64,000 bases of DNA, from assembly GCA_902464405.1 (NCBI GenBank), contig CABQJD010000001.1, positions 186,001-250,000 of the forward strand. Reading direction: 5' to 3'. Positions 1-8,857 of this stretch are shown here, one piece after another (positions within the stretch are counted from its first letter, which is position 1; each line of letters starts with the position of its first letter). The translations under genes and the position numbers were made by a program. Source of the stretch: an uncultured Actinomycetaceae bacterium (GTDB lineage: Bacteria; Actinomycetota; Actinomycetes; Actinomycetales; Actinomycetaceae). The notes under the pieces were generated by a model. That model was not told the origin of the DNA. It saw only the letters and a list, made by a program, of their open reading frames with translations, and did no database searches.

Positions 1-923
1 ATACGGCTGATAATTCGCCGAACAGTTGAACGCTCATGTTCTTTGTATGGGGTGTCGTTTTCACCTGATTCTTTAGTTAGTAGTGCTGCAGCTTGCCCTG
101 CTGGTGAGGTGCTTCCACGGGAGGGGCGTGAGTAATCGGTAGCGGCAGAGCCGACAACAACTGGAATATGAGGGAGATGAGTGTTAGGTGGAAGGTTTGA
201 ATTATCGATCACGTCTGCTAGAACGACGGTCACGTTATCTGGTGCTCCGCCAGCGAGTGCTAGGCTGATAAGTACTTCTCCACACTCTCGAAGATCTGAA
301 TAGGTGCTGAGCGTGGCACTGATTGTCTCGCCGCTCACCACACCGAAAAGACCGTCTGAGCACAGAAGCCAGCGGTCTCCTGCAATTGCTTCTCGTACCG
401 ATTCGTCGAGATCCACACTTTCAGGAGTGTCGCTGATAGCACGCATAATCACATTACGTTTAGGGTGATGGGCGGCTTCTTCAGGGGTGAGATCGCCATG
501 ATCTACGAGATATTGCACGAGAGTGTGATCGTGCGTCACTTGGGCAAATTTTCCATTTCGCAGCAGGTATGCCCGCGAATCCCCGATATGAACCATAGCG
601 AGTTTGTTATTTGTCCGCATAATTGCGATGCAGGTTGTTCCTAAACCAGCAATCGTAGGATCGTCGAACACTCTATCAGCAAGTTCTTGTTGGGTCTTGA
701 CTAGGGCAGAACGCAGCGTTGGTAAAAGATCGTCGAGGGAGTGTACGTCGTCAGCTTCGGCTAAATGTGCCACGGTGACGGAAGAAGCAATATCTCCAGC
801 AGCAGCTCCTCCCATACCGTCTGCGAGGACGAGAAGATTTTGCGAAGCATACCCAGCGTCTTGATTATTTTTTCTCACAAGCCCGACGTCAGAAAGCGCA
901 ACATAATTGAGAGATATGCTCAT
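1..923 (-). CDS. pstP: PP2C-family Ser/Thr protein phosphatase, 3' end beyond window
   Basis: Metal-dependent protein phosphatase that, in actinobacteria, reverses PknA/PknB phosphorylation at the cell-division and cell-wall machinery. The first 307 residues are visible. They start with the PP2C N-terminal pattern DVGLVRKNNQD, then LADGMGG (metal-binding Asp), IGDSRAYLL and GAPDNVTVVLAD, which covers the catalytic domain. The reading frame is still open at base 1, so the membrane segment and extracellular part expected in this family lie outside. The start ATG overlaps the stop of the FHA gene upstream (ATGA), so the two are probably translationally coupled. Order fhaA-fhaB-pstP is the standard actinobacterial arrangement, normally followed by rodA, pbpA, pknA and pknB. 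Only the truncation at the window edge limits confidence. Confidence 0.95.
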   Translation of the reverse strand, partial: MSISLNYVALSDVGLVRKNNQDAGYASQNLLVLADGMGGAAAGDIASSVTVAHLAEADDVHSLDDLLPTLRSALVKTQQELADRVFDDPTIAGLGTTCIAIMRTNNKLAMVHIGDSRAYLLRNGKFAQVTHDHTLVQYLVDHGDLTPEEAAHHPKRNVIMRAISDTPESVDLDESVREAIAGDRWLLCSDGLFGVVSGETISATLSTYSDLRECGEVLISLALAGGAPDNVTVVLADVIDNSNLPPNTHLPHIPVVVGSAATDYSRPSRGSTSPAGQAAALLTKESGENDTPYKEHERSTVRRIISR

Positions 924-1405
924 CACTGCACCTTCAATTCTGTTTTGCCGATAGTGACGGGCACACCGAGTGGGATTACCGTTGGTTCGTGGATACGTAC
1001 ACCGCCTACCCACGTGCCGTTTGTGGAATTGAGGTCTTCAATAACTGCTCGCCCGCCGTCAAGAAAAATTCGTGCGTGACGTGAAGAAGCGTATCCGTCG
1101 TCGAGTACGAGAGCAGAATCAGGAGATCGACCTATGCTGATAACTACCCCGGATGATAGCGCCAGTTGAGTGCCAGCAAGCGGTCCTTGAGTGACGAAAA
1201 GTGCGCGAGGCTGTGTGCCGCCTGCAGCACTACGAGCGGTTCTTGCGCTAGATTTCGCAGATTTCTTCCGATTCGATGGTTTTTTACGCCCATGCACACG
1301 AACGCCAAACGTATCGCGGCGCACGGTGAAGACTACGGAAAAAACAAAAATCCATAGGAGCGCTAAAAAGCCGAATCGAAGAAGCGTTATTGCTAGTGCG
1401 CTCAT
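923..1405 (-). CDS. fhaB: Membrane-anchored FHA-domain protein (FhaB/FipA type)
   Basis: Phosphothreonine-reading adaptor of the PknA/PknB-PstP signalling module. 160 residues. An N-terminal transmembrane helix (about residues 5-25, ALLWIFVFSVVF) is followed by a basic linker and a C-terminal FHA domain (about 75-155) with the hallmarks SIGRSPDSALVLDD, SSRHARI and LNSTNGTWV. I place the start at 1405 rather than 21 bases upstream because its ATG overlaps the fhaA stop (ATGA) and family members begin with a similar Met-Ser-x-Leu just before the helix. The stop overlaps the phosphatase start. Length fits FhaB/FipA. Confidence 0.93.
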   Translation of the reverse strand: MSALAITLLRFGFLALLWIFVFSVVFTVRRDTFGVRVHGRKKPSNRKKSAKSSARTARSAAGGTQPRALFVTQGPLAGTQLALSSGVVISIGRSPDSALVLDDGYASSRHARIFLDGGRAVIEDLNSTNGTWVGGVRIHEPTVIPLGVPVTIGKTELKVQ

Positions 1406-2100
1406 GCTGGCTCCGGGCTTGTCCAAAACATAATGGTTGTGTTGCCAATAGTGATGGTGTTGCCATCAACGAGAGTAGCAGCAGATATTTTGTGCCCCTC
1501 AACAAAAGACCCGTTTGTTGTATTGAGATCGGTTGCGATCACGCCGTTCGGCGTCACGCGCAGTTCGAGATGACGGCGGGAAACTCCAGGATCAGCGACG
1601 ACGATATCGCTTTGAGATCCGCGGCCAATTACTGTGACTGCTCCAGTGAGCAGGTATCGTTCGCCATTGACGGTAATAATCGGATTTTTCTCGGAGGCAT
1701 CGGTGCTCGTCACAGGAGCAACTGCGCCTTTTTTAGTGACGCCGCGCACCGTGATTTTTCCTCGTGTAAGCTCCGAATTTTGGAGGAACGTAATGTTGAT
1801 AGGTCCAAGGAATGTGTAGCGCTGTTCGCGTGCATACTGCGTTGCAATATCAATAAGCTCCGAACGTAGTTCATCTTCTCCCCAGTCGAGGATTTTTTCG
1901 AAGTCGGATTCTGATATAGAGATTGTGAAGTCGTTTGGAGTGATAAGGCGGTCGCGCGTAATTGCGGCAGCTTTATCGTCCATGGATTTTTTTATACCAG
2001 ATGCAAGTTCTACTGGTTTAAGGTCTGAGCGGAAAGCGCGTGAAAAGACGTTATCAACAGCGTTTTCCACACTGCGTTCGATTTTATCGAAAGCACCCAC
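1402..2100 (-). CDS. fhaA: FhaA: DUF3662 plus FHA-domain signalling protein
   Basis: Cytoplasmic adaptor that in mycobacteria binds phosphorylated MviN and regulates peptidoglycan precursor export. 232 residues: an N-terminal DUF3662 domain (about 1-120, opening with GAFDKIERSVENAVDNVFSR) and a C-terminal FHA domain (about 150-225) with VIGRGSQSDIVVADPGVSRRH and LNTTNGSFV. The linker is short compared with many FhaA proteins, which carry a long Pro/Gly-rich stretch. The start is GTG, with an AAAGGA ribosome site about six bases upstream. It is the first gene of the visible minus-strand operon and is divergent from serS. Confidence 0.95.
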   Translation of the reverse strand: MGAFDKIERSVENAVDNVFSRAFRSDLKPVELASGIKKSMDDKAAAITRDRLITPNDFTISISESDFEKILDWGEDELRSELIDIATQYAREQRYTFLGPINITFLQNSELTRGKITVRGVTKKGAVAPVTSTDASEKNPIITVNGERYLLTGAVTVIGRGSQSDIVVADPGVSRRHLELRVTPNGVIATDLNTTNGSFVEGHKISAATLVDGNTITIGNTTIMFWTSPEPA

Positions 2101-2304
2101 AACATTCCTTTCTTATCACACAGCTCTATATACACAGCTCTACATACATAACAGTACTGTGTTTTCATAAAAATAAACAGTAGCGAGGAATACGGGTGCT
2201 TTTAAGGCGTCTGCTTTGCTCGAAGTTGTAGATATTTATCGAGCTTATGCTTGGTTTCACTCTAGTTATGTGCCAGTAATTCGCTCTGCATCGCTGTGAG
2301 CGCA

Positions 2305-2310
2305 TATTCT
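2305..2310 (+). promoter_or_regulatory. -10 element TATTCT for a leaderless serS mRNA
   Basis: TATTCT is followed by exactly six bases (AGAAGT) and then the serS ATG at 2317. No Shine-Dalgarno sequence precedes the ATG. This spacing puts the transcription start on the A of the start codon, the classic actinobacterial leaderless arrangement. The same layout recurs at eight other genes here. Confidence 0.7.
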
Positions 2311-2316
2311 AGAAGT

Positions 2317-3600
2317 ATGATTGATATTTGTTTTATTCGTGAGAATCCCGATCTCATCAAGGCAAGCCAGCGTGCGCGCGGTGCGAGCGAAGCCGTAGTT
2401 GATGCCGTCATTGCCGCAGACGAAAAACGCCGAAGCTCTCTGCAGGCATTTGAAGATCGCCGTGCTGAGCAGAAAGCCCTCTCGAAGAGTATCGGAAAAG
2501 CAGCTCCAGAAGAACGCGCAAGCGTGATGGAACGCGCAAAGGCAATGGCAGAAGAAGTGAAACAGCTGGAAACTGCAAGTAATGCCGCTGCTGAAGAATT
2601 CACGAAAGCGATGTATGCGATCCCCAACCTTATTGAAGAAGGTGTACCGCAAGGAGGCGAAGACGATTACACCGTGCTCAAACACGTTGGAGATATTCGC
2701 GATTTCACTGCCGAAGGTTTTGAGCCTCTTGATCATCTCGATGTGGCAGAGGGGCTTGACGCTGTTGATATGGCTCGCGGTGCAAAGGTTTCTGGCTCGC
2801 GTTTCTACTATTTGAAAGGTATTGGCTCGCGTTTAGAATTGGCGCTTTTGACGGCGGCAGCAGATCAAGCGGAAAACTATGGTTTTACTTTGATGACGAC
2901 GCCCACGCTCGTCTCGCCCGCTGTTATGGGCGGCACTGGTTTTCTCGGTGCTCATTGCGATGAGATCTATTATTTACCTGCTGATGATCTCTATCTCACG
3001 GGTACGAGTGAGGTTGCGCTCGCGGGGTATCACAAAGACGAAATTATCGATATTTCTGAGGGTCCAAAGCGTTATGCTGGCTGGAGTTCTTGCTATCGCC
3101 GTGAAGCTGGTTCTGGCGGGCGAGACGTGCGCGGCATTATTCGTGTGCATCAGTTTAATAAGCTCGAAATGTTTTCCTATTGCGATCCTGCAGATGCACG
3201 TGAGGAACATCAGCGATTCCTCGCATGGGAAGAGGAAATGATTGCGAAAGCGGAATTGCCGTATCGCGTGATCAATACTGCAGCTGGAGATTTGGGAAGC
3301 TCTGCCGCTCAGAAGTTTGATTGCGAGGCATGGCTCCCTACTCAACATCGTTATATGGAAGTTACTTCTACCTCCAACTGCACTACTTTCCAGGCGCGCC
3401 GTCTCAATACGCGCTATCGCACGGCTGAGGGTAAAACCGCTGTGGTGGCCACTCTCAATGGCACACTTGCCACTACTCGTTGGATGGTTGCTATGTTTGA
3501 AAATCATCAGCAAGCAGATGGATCGCTCTATATTCCGAAAGCATTGCGTCCATATCTTGGCGGGCGTGAGCTGATAGAGCCGGTAGCTAAAAAGCTGTAA
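2317..3600 (+). CDS. serS: Seryl-tRNA synthetase
   Basis: Class II aminoacyl-tRNA synthetase charging tRNA-Ser. 427 residues: an N-terminal antiparallel coiled-coil arm (about 1-110, MIDICFIRENPD onward, rich in Glu/Lys/Arg) that grips the long variable arm of tRNA-Ser, then the catalytic domain with motif 2 (CYRREAGSGGRDVRGIIRVHQF) and motif 3 near the end (NGTLATTRWMVA). I start at 2317 because family members begin Met-Ile-Asp and the -10 element sits directly upstream; an ATG 21 bases earlier lies inside that promoter. Three tRNA-Ser genes lie in the same window. Confidence 0.97.
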   Translation: MIDICFIRENPDLIKASQRARGASEAVVDAVIAADEKRRSSLQAFEDRRAEQKALSKSIGKAAPEERASVMERAKAMAEEVKQLETASNAAAEEFTKAMYAIPNLIEEGVPQGGEDDYTVLKHVGDIRDFTAEGFEPLDHLDVAEGLDAVDMARGAKVSGSRFYYLKGIGSRLELALLTAAADQAENYGFTLMTTPTLVSPAVMGGTGFLGAHCDEIYYLPADDLYLTGTSEVALAGYHKDEIIDISEGPKRYAGWSSCYRREAGSGGRDVRGIIRVHQFNKLEMFSYCDPADAREEHQRFLAWEEEMIAKAELPYRVINTAAGDLGSSAAQKFDCEAWLPTQHRYMEVTSTSNCTTFQARRLNTRYRTAEGKTAVVATLNGTLATTRWMVAMFENHQQADGSLYIPKALRPYLGGRELIEPVAKKL

Positions 3601-3642
3601 AGAAATAGCGATAAAAGGAGTAGAGCAATAGGCGGAGCAGAA

Positions 3643-4587
3643 GTGACGAGCAATTCTGAGCGTATCCAGCGCCCGTTTTTTCTGGATACGGCTGCTTTTG
3701 GTGTGCTTCCTTCAGCAGGGCCGGAGCTTCTTATAGGGCTTGATATAGATGGGACTTTGCTTCGGCACGATACAAGCCTGTCTGAACGGGTAGCGCGAGC
3801 ATATCGCGCACATATTGATGCTGGCACTCACATTATGCTCGTCACTGGGCGAGGGATTGCAGGAACTCAGGTGGCTCTGCGCCAGCTCGATGTTTACAGT
3901 GGGTATGCGGTGTGTTCCAACGGAGCAATTTTGATTCATGTGGGGGAGCTTCCATTGAACGATGCTGGAATTCCAGTTGATCCGTTTTTTGGGGAAGTTC
4001 AGCCTGCGCATGAAGACGTGTGCGAAGGTTTACCGCCTGTGCAGATTATTCGCACTCATACGTTTGATCCCTCTGAGACTATTGATGCTCTTGTGGGTGA
4101 AATTCCTGAGGCAATGCTGGCTGTAGAATCTGTGACGGAGCCTCGGCGTCTCACGGCAGAGTTTCCGCCTGGCGAGCTTTCTGGAAAATCTCAAATCGTA
4201 GATGCGAAGGAGCTTGCTGTTTCTTCTACTACTCGTCTTACAGTACGTGTGCCATCGATGAGTTCGCAGGAACTTTTGGCATGTGTAGAGAGCCTTGGTC
4301 TACGTGGAATCGAATATGCGGTGGGCTGGTCTGCTTGGCTTGACGTCGCCCCTGAGGGTATTTCTAAAGCCGCTGGTTTGGAGTTTATGCGCACGGCATT
4401 CGGGGTTGATCCTGCGCATACCGTGGCTGTGGGAGATTCTGGTAACGACTGTGAGATGCTTGCGTGGGCTGAGCTTGGCATTGCGATGGGAAATTCTTTG
4501 GATTATGTGCAAAAATTCGCTTCTGCCGTCACAGATGACGTCGATTCAGATGGCGCCGCCGCAGTTTTGGAAGCATTTTTGAAGTGA
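3643..4587 (+). CDS. HAD-superfamily hydrolase (Cof-like phosphatase)
   Basis: Probable sugar-phosphate or nucleotide phosphatase of the Cof/YbiV type, acting in the cytoplasm. 314 residues. HAD motif I is LDIDGTLLRHD (nucleophile Asp34, acid Asp36), motif II is the MLVTGR segment, and motif IV is GDSGNDCEML near residue 265; the large C2-type cap lies between. The start is GTG with GGCGGAG about six bases upstream. The first 30 residues, before the core fold, form a short extension that most relatives lack. It follows serS by 42 bases and may be cotranscribed. The substrate cannot be read from sequence. Confidence 0.88.
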   Translation: MTSNSERIQRPFFLDTAAFGVLPSAGPELLIGLDIDGTLLRHDTSLSERVARAYRAHIDAGTHIMLVTGRGIAGTQVALRQLDVYSGYAVCSNGAILIHVGELPLNDAGIPVDPFFGEVQPAHEDVCEGLPPVQIIRTHTFDPSETIDALVGEIPEAMLAVESVTEPRRLTAEFPPGELSGKSQIVDAKELAVSSTTRLTVRVPSMSSQELLACVESLGLRGIEYAVGWSAWLDVAPEGISKAAGLEFMRTAFGVDPAHTVAVGDSGNDCEMLAWAELGIAMGNSLDYVQKFASAVTDDVDSDGAAAVLEAFLK

Positions 4588-4689
4588 TGCTGGCGACGTA
4601 GAAATAGTAAAGCAGATACTTTTAGCTACTAGGCGCGTGTGAGTACATATGCTTGCATAGCTGAATGTGTACACATACTTCACGCCATT

Positions 4690-4780
4690 TGGCGGAGCGT
4701 GAGGGATTTGAACCCCCGATACGGGTTTACCGTATAACGGTTTTCAAGACCGTCTCATTCGGCCGCTCTGACAACGCTCC
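4690..4780 (-). tRNA. tRNA-Ser (anticodon TGA)
   Basis: Read on the minus strand, a 7-bp acceptor stem GGAGCGT/ACGCTCC closes a class II cloverleaf with a long variable arm. The anticodon loop CTTGAAA gives anticodon TGA. Discriminator G and an encoded CCA follow. It lies downstream of another tRNA-Ser in the same orientation, separated by a terminator-like hairpin. Confidence 0.95.
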
Positions 4781-4782
4781 TA

Positions 4783-4810
4783 TAAGAAAAGCACAGGGAT
4801 AGACCCTGTG
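4783..4810 (-). terminator. Terminator after tRNA-Ser(GCT)
   Basis: On the minus strand, CACAGGG and CCCTGTG form a perfect 7-bp stem with a 5-base loop, followed by CTTTTCTTAT. It sits between the two tRNA-Ser genes, suggesting that each is transcribed separately. Confidence 0.7.
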
Positions 4811-4818
4811 AATTTCTG

Positions 4819-4907
4819 CGGAGACGGAGGGATTTGAACCCTCGAGGGCAATTTCTCACCCTACTTTCTTAGCAGGAAAGCGCTTTCGACCGCTCAGCCA
4901 CGTCTCC
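4819..4907 (-). tRNA. tRNA-Ser (anticodon GCT)
   Basis: On the minus strand, acceptor arms GGAGACG/CGTCTCC, a long variable arm and an anticodon loop CTGCTAA give anticodon GCT. The discriminator is G. CCA is not encoded (CAG follows), so it must be added after transcription, unlike the neighbouring tRNA-Ser(TGA). Confidence 0.94.
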
Positions 4908-5109
4908 AGCACTGGATATGGTGTTCACATATCAAGGCAACAACTAGAATAGCCGATAAATACTATCGAACGCCAACTAAAAGAAGTATATTCAGCTTGA
5001 GATGCCAATGGTATTACCAGACCCAAACTTACCGCTAAGCGAAAATAGCGGCTTTTCTCTTGTGTTTTCTGGTGTGATGATAGCTATTTTACTGCGCTGC
5101 ATTTTCTTT

Positions 5110-5628
5110 CTAAGATAATTTTTCCTGTTTCTTCCACTTTCTGATTTTGGTACGGAAAGTGGTAAATGGTGCAACTGTATTGATATGAACCCATTTCCAT
5201 ACTGGCCATGCTGATGGCGTAGACGATGCCCATGCTCGTTGCCCCGATTCGAATAATTCAGTATCGGTATAGCTATTAACCAACTGGACGATCTCAGTAA
5301 GCAAGGAGTTAAAGTAGTCAATGAGCTCTTGGGCACTCGCCTTTTCCCAGCGCTTATAGAACGATTCATATAAACCACCTAACTGATTCCACTTAAAGCC
5401 AGGCGCAGGAGTCACTACTTCACGACCTTCTTGCTCTAAACGTTCCCAGCCAAGCAGTAGTTCCATCCAACCTAGCTGGTAGGCGATCATTTGACGCGGC
5501 GTGCGATCGATACCGTCGAGAAGGCGATCCCAGCCGTCGTCTGGAATTTCTGAAAATTCTCCGATAAATAGAGTGCCGCGCTTGGTGATTTCGGCAGCTA
5601 GTTCAGCGCCAGATTCATACGATCTCAT
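5110..5628 (-). CDS. ClbS/DfsB-family four-helix-bundle protein
   Basis: 172 residues with the pattern of the ClbS/DfsB/DUF1706 family: MRSYESGAELAAEITKRG at the start, a Trp-rich centre (DDGWDRLLDG, QLGWMELLLGWE) and a conserved C-terminal Trp-Lys-Trp region. ClbS itself hydrolyses colibactin, but many relatives have no known substrate, so I assign only the fold. The start at 5628 has AGGGGA eight bases upstream; an ATG 45 bases further up lacks a ribosome site. It is a single gene with no obvious operon partner. Confidence 0.8.
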   Translation of the reverse strand: MRSYESGAELAAEITKRGTLFIGEFSEIPDDGWDRLLDGIDRTPRQMIAYQLGWMELLLGWERLEQEGREVVTPAPGFKWNQLGGLYESFYKRWEKASAQELIDYFNSLLTEIVQLVNSYTDTELFESGQRAWASSTPSAWPVWKWVHINTVAPFTTFRTKIRKWKKQEKLS

Positions 5629-5903
5629 TAACCATTCCCCTGAAAAGTGTCTAAAAAGCCTGTTTGTATGCATGAGTAATTTATTTCTTGCTAAACAATC
5701 TAATCATAAAACTGCTGGTAGCTCTTTTGCGTTTGAGGGTATGAGATGTGCGAGGAAAATACCCTGACAAATGTCGGTGTTGAGGCAAGCTCATATTGTG
5801 TTTAACTGGTATTACTAGATGCGTGATCGAAAATTCAAAGTAGAAACACAATCTAGTACTAGTATCAGAGGCATAAGGAAGTATCTACGAAGGAGTATCT
5901 ACA

Positions 5904-6064
5904 ATGACTGCTGGAGTATTTTCAGGTTTGTCACGATAATTGTACTTGCGTTGATCGCCGTAGCCTTAGTTGCTCTATGTGTCGGAGTCTGGCGCTATAT
6001 TCATTCGAAAAGGAAAAGTAATGTGATCTCTTGGCAGAACTTGTTTTCTGTTACTCTTCTCTAA
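5904..6064 (+). pseudogene. Small single-helix membrane protein, apparently frameshifted
   Basis: A good ribosome site (AAGGAG at 5890-5895) precedes ATG 5904, but that frame stops after 11 codons (MTAGVFSGLSR). One base off, the frame carries a strongly hydrophobic helix (VTIIVLALIAVALVALCVGVW) and a basic tail up to 6064. Restoring one T in the TTT run near 5927 would join them into a plausible 53-residue membrane peptide. I infer a one-base deletion (or sequencing error). The helix-bearing frame alone starts at 5819 without a ribosome site. Confidence 0.4.
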
Positions 6065-6091
6065 AAGAAGAAGTAAGTTTATATTGTATTT

Positions 6092-6125
6092 TTGGGCGAA
6101 TGGTTCTGTATAGCTGTTCGCCCAA
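6092..6125. other. Inverted repeat, possible terminator
   Basis: TTGGGCGAA and TTCGCCCAA form a perfect 9-bp stem with a 16-base loop. Flanking T and A runs extend the stem further. It lies between the small broken gene and tRNA-Leu. There is no clean downstream U-tract, so the terminator role is uncertain. Confidence 0.5.
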
Positions 6126-6274
6126 AAAATTTGTTTGATCAGAACAATGCTTTTAGATACTTTTGCTTTTTATTTCTTGCATTAAGAGCTAGCAGCTTTC
6201 ATTTTAGTTCCCTACAAGTTATATAGGGAAACCTTGACTATCATTTTTCGGTGATATATCAACGTTTTATCGTG

Positions 6275-6358
6275 TGCCCAAGGGGGGACTCGAACCCCCA
6301 CGCCTTTGCAGGCACACGGACCTGAACCGTGCGCGTCTACCAATTCCGCCACTTGGGC
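6275..6358 (-). tRNA. tRNA-Leu (anticodon CAG)
   Basis: On the minus strand, the acceptor GCCCAAG/CTTGGGC, a class II variable arm and an anticodon loop TTCAGGT give CAG. The discriminator is A and CCA is not encoded. Confidence 0.95.
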
Positions 6359-6660
6359 TTATATGCTGCTTACCAAAGCTCATCTGGCTTTTCCGTAAGT
6401 GCATTCAGCTCTTTAAGACTACACGTATTGGCAACGTTCTCAAAGTTGCTAGGTAGATATGAAAGGCAGTGATCGTGAGAGCGTACAGCGTAAATCCCAC
6501 GTGGATAAACTTTTGCAAATTGTATCTGGGCTTTAAGTTGACTGCAGAAATAGGAAATTGGAGATAGAAAAGAAAGGTCTTAATATCGTTCATAGATACA
6601 AAACTGCCATGAAAATGCAATGCTTAAACGCAGTGCGTAATTTGTGTGAAAGGATTTAAT
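6359..6660. other. Intergenic, no gene seen
   Basis: AT-rich stretch of about 300 bases between tRNA-Leu and the flavodoxin gene. The only open frame (minus strand, 71 codons) lacks a ribosome site and recognisable sequence. The last bases carry the AAGGA ribosome site for the next gene. Confidence 0.6.
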
Positions 6661-7248
6661 ATGAACGCAACTATGGGTCGCAGTAAGCGCACAATCGTTA
6701 TCTACAACACCATTACTGGTTTTTCTCGTACCTACGCAAATTGGATTGCTCAGAGCCTGAACGCAGATATTTATTCACTGCAGGATTTGTGTGTAGCTGT
6801 GCGTGGAGAGGTTGTCGATCTCGCAGATTACGATCTGGTGATTTATGGGGCAGGAGTTCGCATGCATATTATTCGTGGCTTCAAAACTTTCCGATCCATG
6901 CTTCAGAAAGCAGATTTACTTGGCAAAGGGAAAGTAATTGTGTGGGCGAACGGCGGCACTCCGCAGCATCCAGACCGAGATTGGAAATCAGCTGCGCGCA
7001 CGTTTACGAAAAACGAGATAGCAAAAGGTGAGTATTCATATTTCTATCTCGAGGGCGGTGTGCGCTACGAGGGATTGAACCCTGTAGAGAAATTATTGCT
7101 CAAAACTTTTGCTAAGCGTGTGCAGAAATATCGCGATCGAGGTGAATGGGCGGCAGCTGTGGCAGATCATATCGCAGAGGGGTACGATCATACACGCCGT
7201 GATGCTCTCGATCCGCTCCTTGCGCGTGCCCGCGAAATTCTTGCTTAA
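6661..7248 (+). CDS. Flavodoxin-domain protein
   Basis: 195-residue flavodoxin-like protein, probably FMN-binding and cytoplasmic. The N-terminal strand and phosphate loop read RTIVIYNTITGFSRTYANWIA. They are followed by the DYDLVIYGAGVRM strand typical of the flavodoxin/protoporphyrinogen-oxidase (HemG-like) group. Start 6661 is chosen because AAGGA lies about six bases upstream; an ATG 15 bases earlier overlaps that site. The partner and electron donor are unknown. It stands alone. Confidence 0.82.
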   Translation: MNATMGRSKRTIVIYNTITGFSRTYANWIAQSLNADIYSLQDLCVAVRGEVVDLADYDLVIYGAGVRMHIIRGFKTFRSMLQKADLLGKGKVIVWANGGTPQHPDRDWKSAARTFTKNEIAKGEYSYFYLEGGVRYEGLNPVEKLLLKTFAKRVQKYRDRGEWAAAVADHIAEGYDHTRRDALDPLLARAREILA

Positions 7249-7654
7249 ATTCCCTGCCTCTGCGTGAGGCTGTGGCTATCTTTACAAGAGCAGTGAAAGG
7301 CAACGGGGAAATCATTAAACAGGTGTGACCTGCTCTACTTCGGAGTTGTTGGGTTGAAACTTCAGGATTGCTTGCAGAGCTGAATCTATACGTGTGTAGT
7401 GCCTTAGTGCCGTGATTCGAGGTGCAAAGTTTAGGTATGTGCGTGATGTGGTATCTTGATTGGCTCTCTTTTGTGGCTTGTTTTAAGCCTATTTGCATGA
7501 TTTTTTTCTTTCTCTCACCTATGATACTCTTCTTATTGAGAGTGATAACCATTAGTGATGTGTGCGTAAGAATTAGAGTAGATCATAAATATCCAGCTTA
7601 TGTGCTGTTTATGCTTGCTTAGATATCTGCGTATGCGTATAGAGAAGAGGAAGA
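7249..7654. other. Intergenic upstream of zinc operon
   Basis: About 400 bases without a convincing gene. Close to 7545-7557 the sequence TGATAACCATTA has the TAA..TTA symmetry seen in some Zur-type operators, which would fit the zinc-uptake operon downstream, but the match is partial and I give it low weight. A ribosome site GAAGAGGAAG ends just before the first gene. Confidence 0.4.
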
Positions 7655-8857
7655 ATGCGAATGCTTCGCAGTACTGGCTTTAATCGAGCTGAAGAAATTA
7701 GCGAGAATCATAAAGGAAGTGGGAAATATATTCAGCGGCAATCGGCACCTATCAGTGCTCAATTCGGTAAGGCAGGTGCATCTGCATTCTTTAGCAAATT
7801 CTTCGCCAAAGGTTTTTCTTCGATATATGCCGTATTTGCTGCTTTGGCAGTATTTTCTCTTGCAGCATGCACGCCAAATGGCTCAACTGGCACTAATAAC
7901 GCTGCTGATTCTTCTAGTGTGAGTGGCGATAAACCAGTCGTATACACCAGCTTTTTCCCTGTATATGACCTCACTAAACGAGTAGTCGGAGATAAAATGG
8001 ACGTTCGCTCCATTATCTCAGGAGCCGAAGAAGCACATGATTTTGAACTGAAACCAAACGATATGGGTGAAATTTCTAAAGCTCAGCTCATCATCTACAA
8101 CGGTGCAGGAATGGAAACCTTCATTGACGATCTTAAGAGCGCAGCTAAAGACGACAATAAATTCATTGATCTTTCTCAGGGGCTGACTTTGCTTAAAAGT
8201 AAAGGCGCTGGAGAAGGTGCGAGCGATGATGCGTCTGAGGGTGGTAGTGACGATCAGCATGGCGACAGCGATGCTGGCACTGCTCCTCACAAACACGCCG
8301 AGGGAGATGACCATCAGCACGATAATCATTCGGCTGTCAATCCTCATACGTGGCTGAGCGTCAAAAACGCTCAGAAGCAGGTGAGCACAATCGCCGAAGC
8401 TGTGAGTGCCTTGGATCCTGATAATGCACAGTTCTATCAGGAAAATAGTGAAAAAACTCAAGCTGAGCTTAAGAAGCTCGACAAAAAATTCGAGGAAAGC
8501 CTAGCAAAAATTCCTGCCCAGAAGCGCTATTTCGTGGTCTCACACGCAGCATTTAACTATCTTGCTCACGATTACGGGCTGCGCCAAGTGGCAGTGACGG
8601 GTATTTCTCCCAGTGAAGAGCCAACAGCAGCTCAGCTGGCAACGATTTCTGATTTTGTGCGCAAACATGAGATCAGCACTATTTTCTTTGAAGGAAAAGC
8701 CACCCCGAAAGTTGCTCAGACTTTAGCACGCGAAACAGGAGTTGAAACATCGAGTATCTACACTCTTGAGAGCGTGAGCGATGAAGAACGAGATTTAGGC
8801 TATATCACGTTGATGGAGCGTAATCTCGATGCATTGGTAAAGGCCTTCAATGCCTGA
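7655..8857 (+). CDS. Zinc ABC transporter substrate-binding lipoprotein
   Basis: Cluster 9 (ZnuA/AdcA-type) metal-binding lipoprotein delivering zinc to the permease. 400 residues. A hydrophobic signal segment ends in lipobox LAAC with Cys72 as the lipidation site, followed by KPVVYTSFFPVYDLTKRV, a His-rich loop (about 200-225) between the lobes, NPHTWLS, VSHAAFNYLA and the C-terminal EGKATPKVAQTLARE. The roughly 50 residues before the signal helix are unusual, and no later start codon is available in frame. A second ATG at 7661 is an equally good start. The gene overlaps the ATPase start by eight bases and heads a four-gene zinc operon. Confidence 0.92.
   Translation: MRMLRSTGFNRAEEISENHKGSGKYIQRQSAPISAQFGKAGASAFFSKFFAKGFSSIYAVFAALAVFSLAACTPNGSTGTNNAADSSSVSGDKPVVYTSFFPVYDLTKRVVGDKMDVRSIISGAEEAHDFELKPNDMGEISKAQLIIYNGAGMETFIDDLKSAAKDDNKFIDLSQGLTLLKSKGAGEGASDDASEGGSDDQHGDSDAGTAPHKHAEGDDHQHDNHSAVNPHTWLSVKNAQKQVSTIAEAVSALDPDNAQFYQENSEKTQAELKKLDKKFEESLAKIPAQKRYFVVSHAAFNYLAHDYGLRQVAVTGISPSEEPTAAQLATISDFVRKHEISTIFFEGKATPKVAQTLARETGVETSSIYTLESVSDEERDLGYITLMERNLDALVKAFNA

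Noticed and set aside
4992..5378. 128-codon minus-strand frame overlapping the ClbS/DfsB-like gene
   Set aside because: It is out of frame with a well-supported gene and has no ribosome site of its own.
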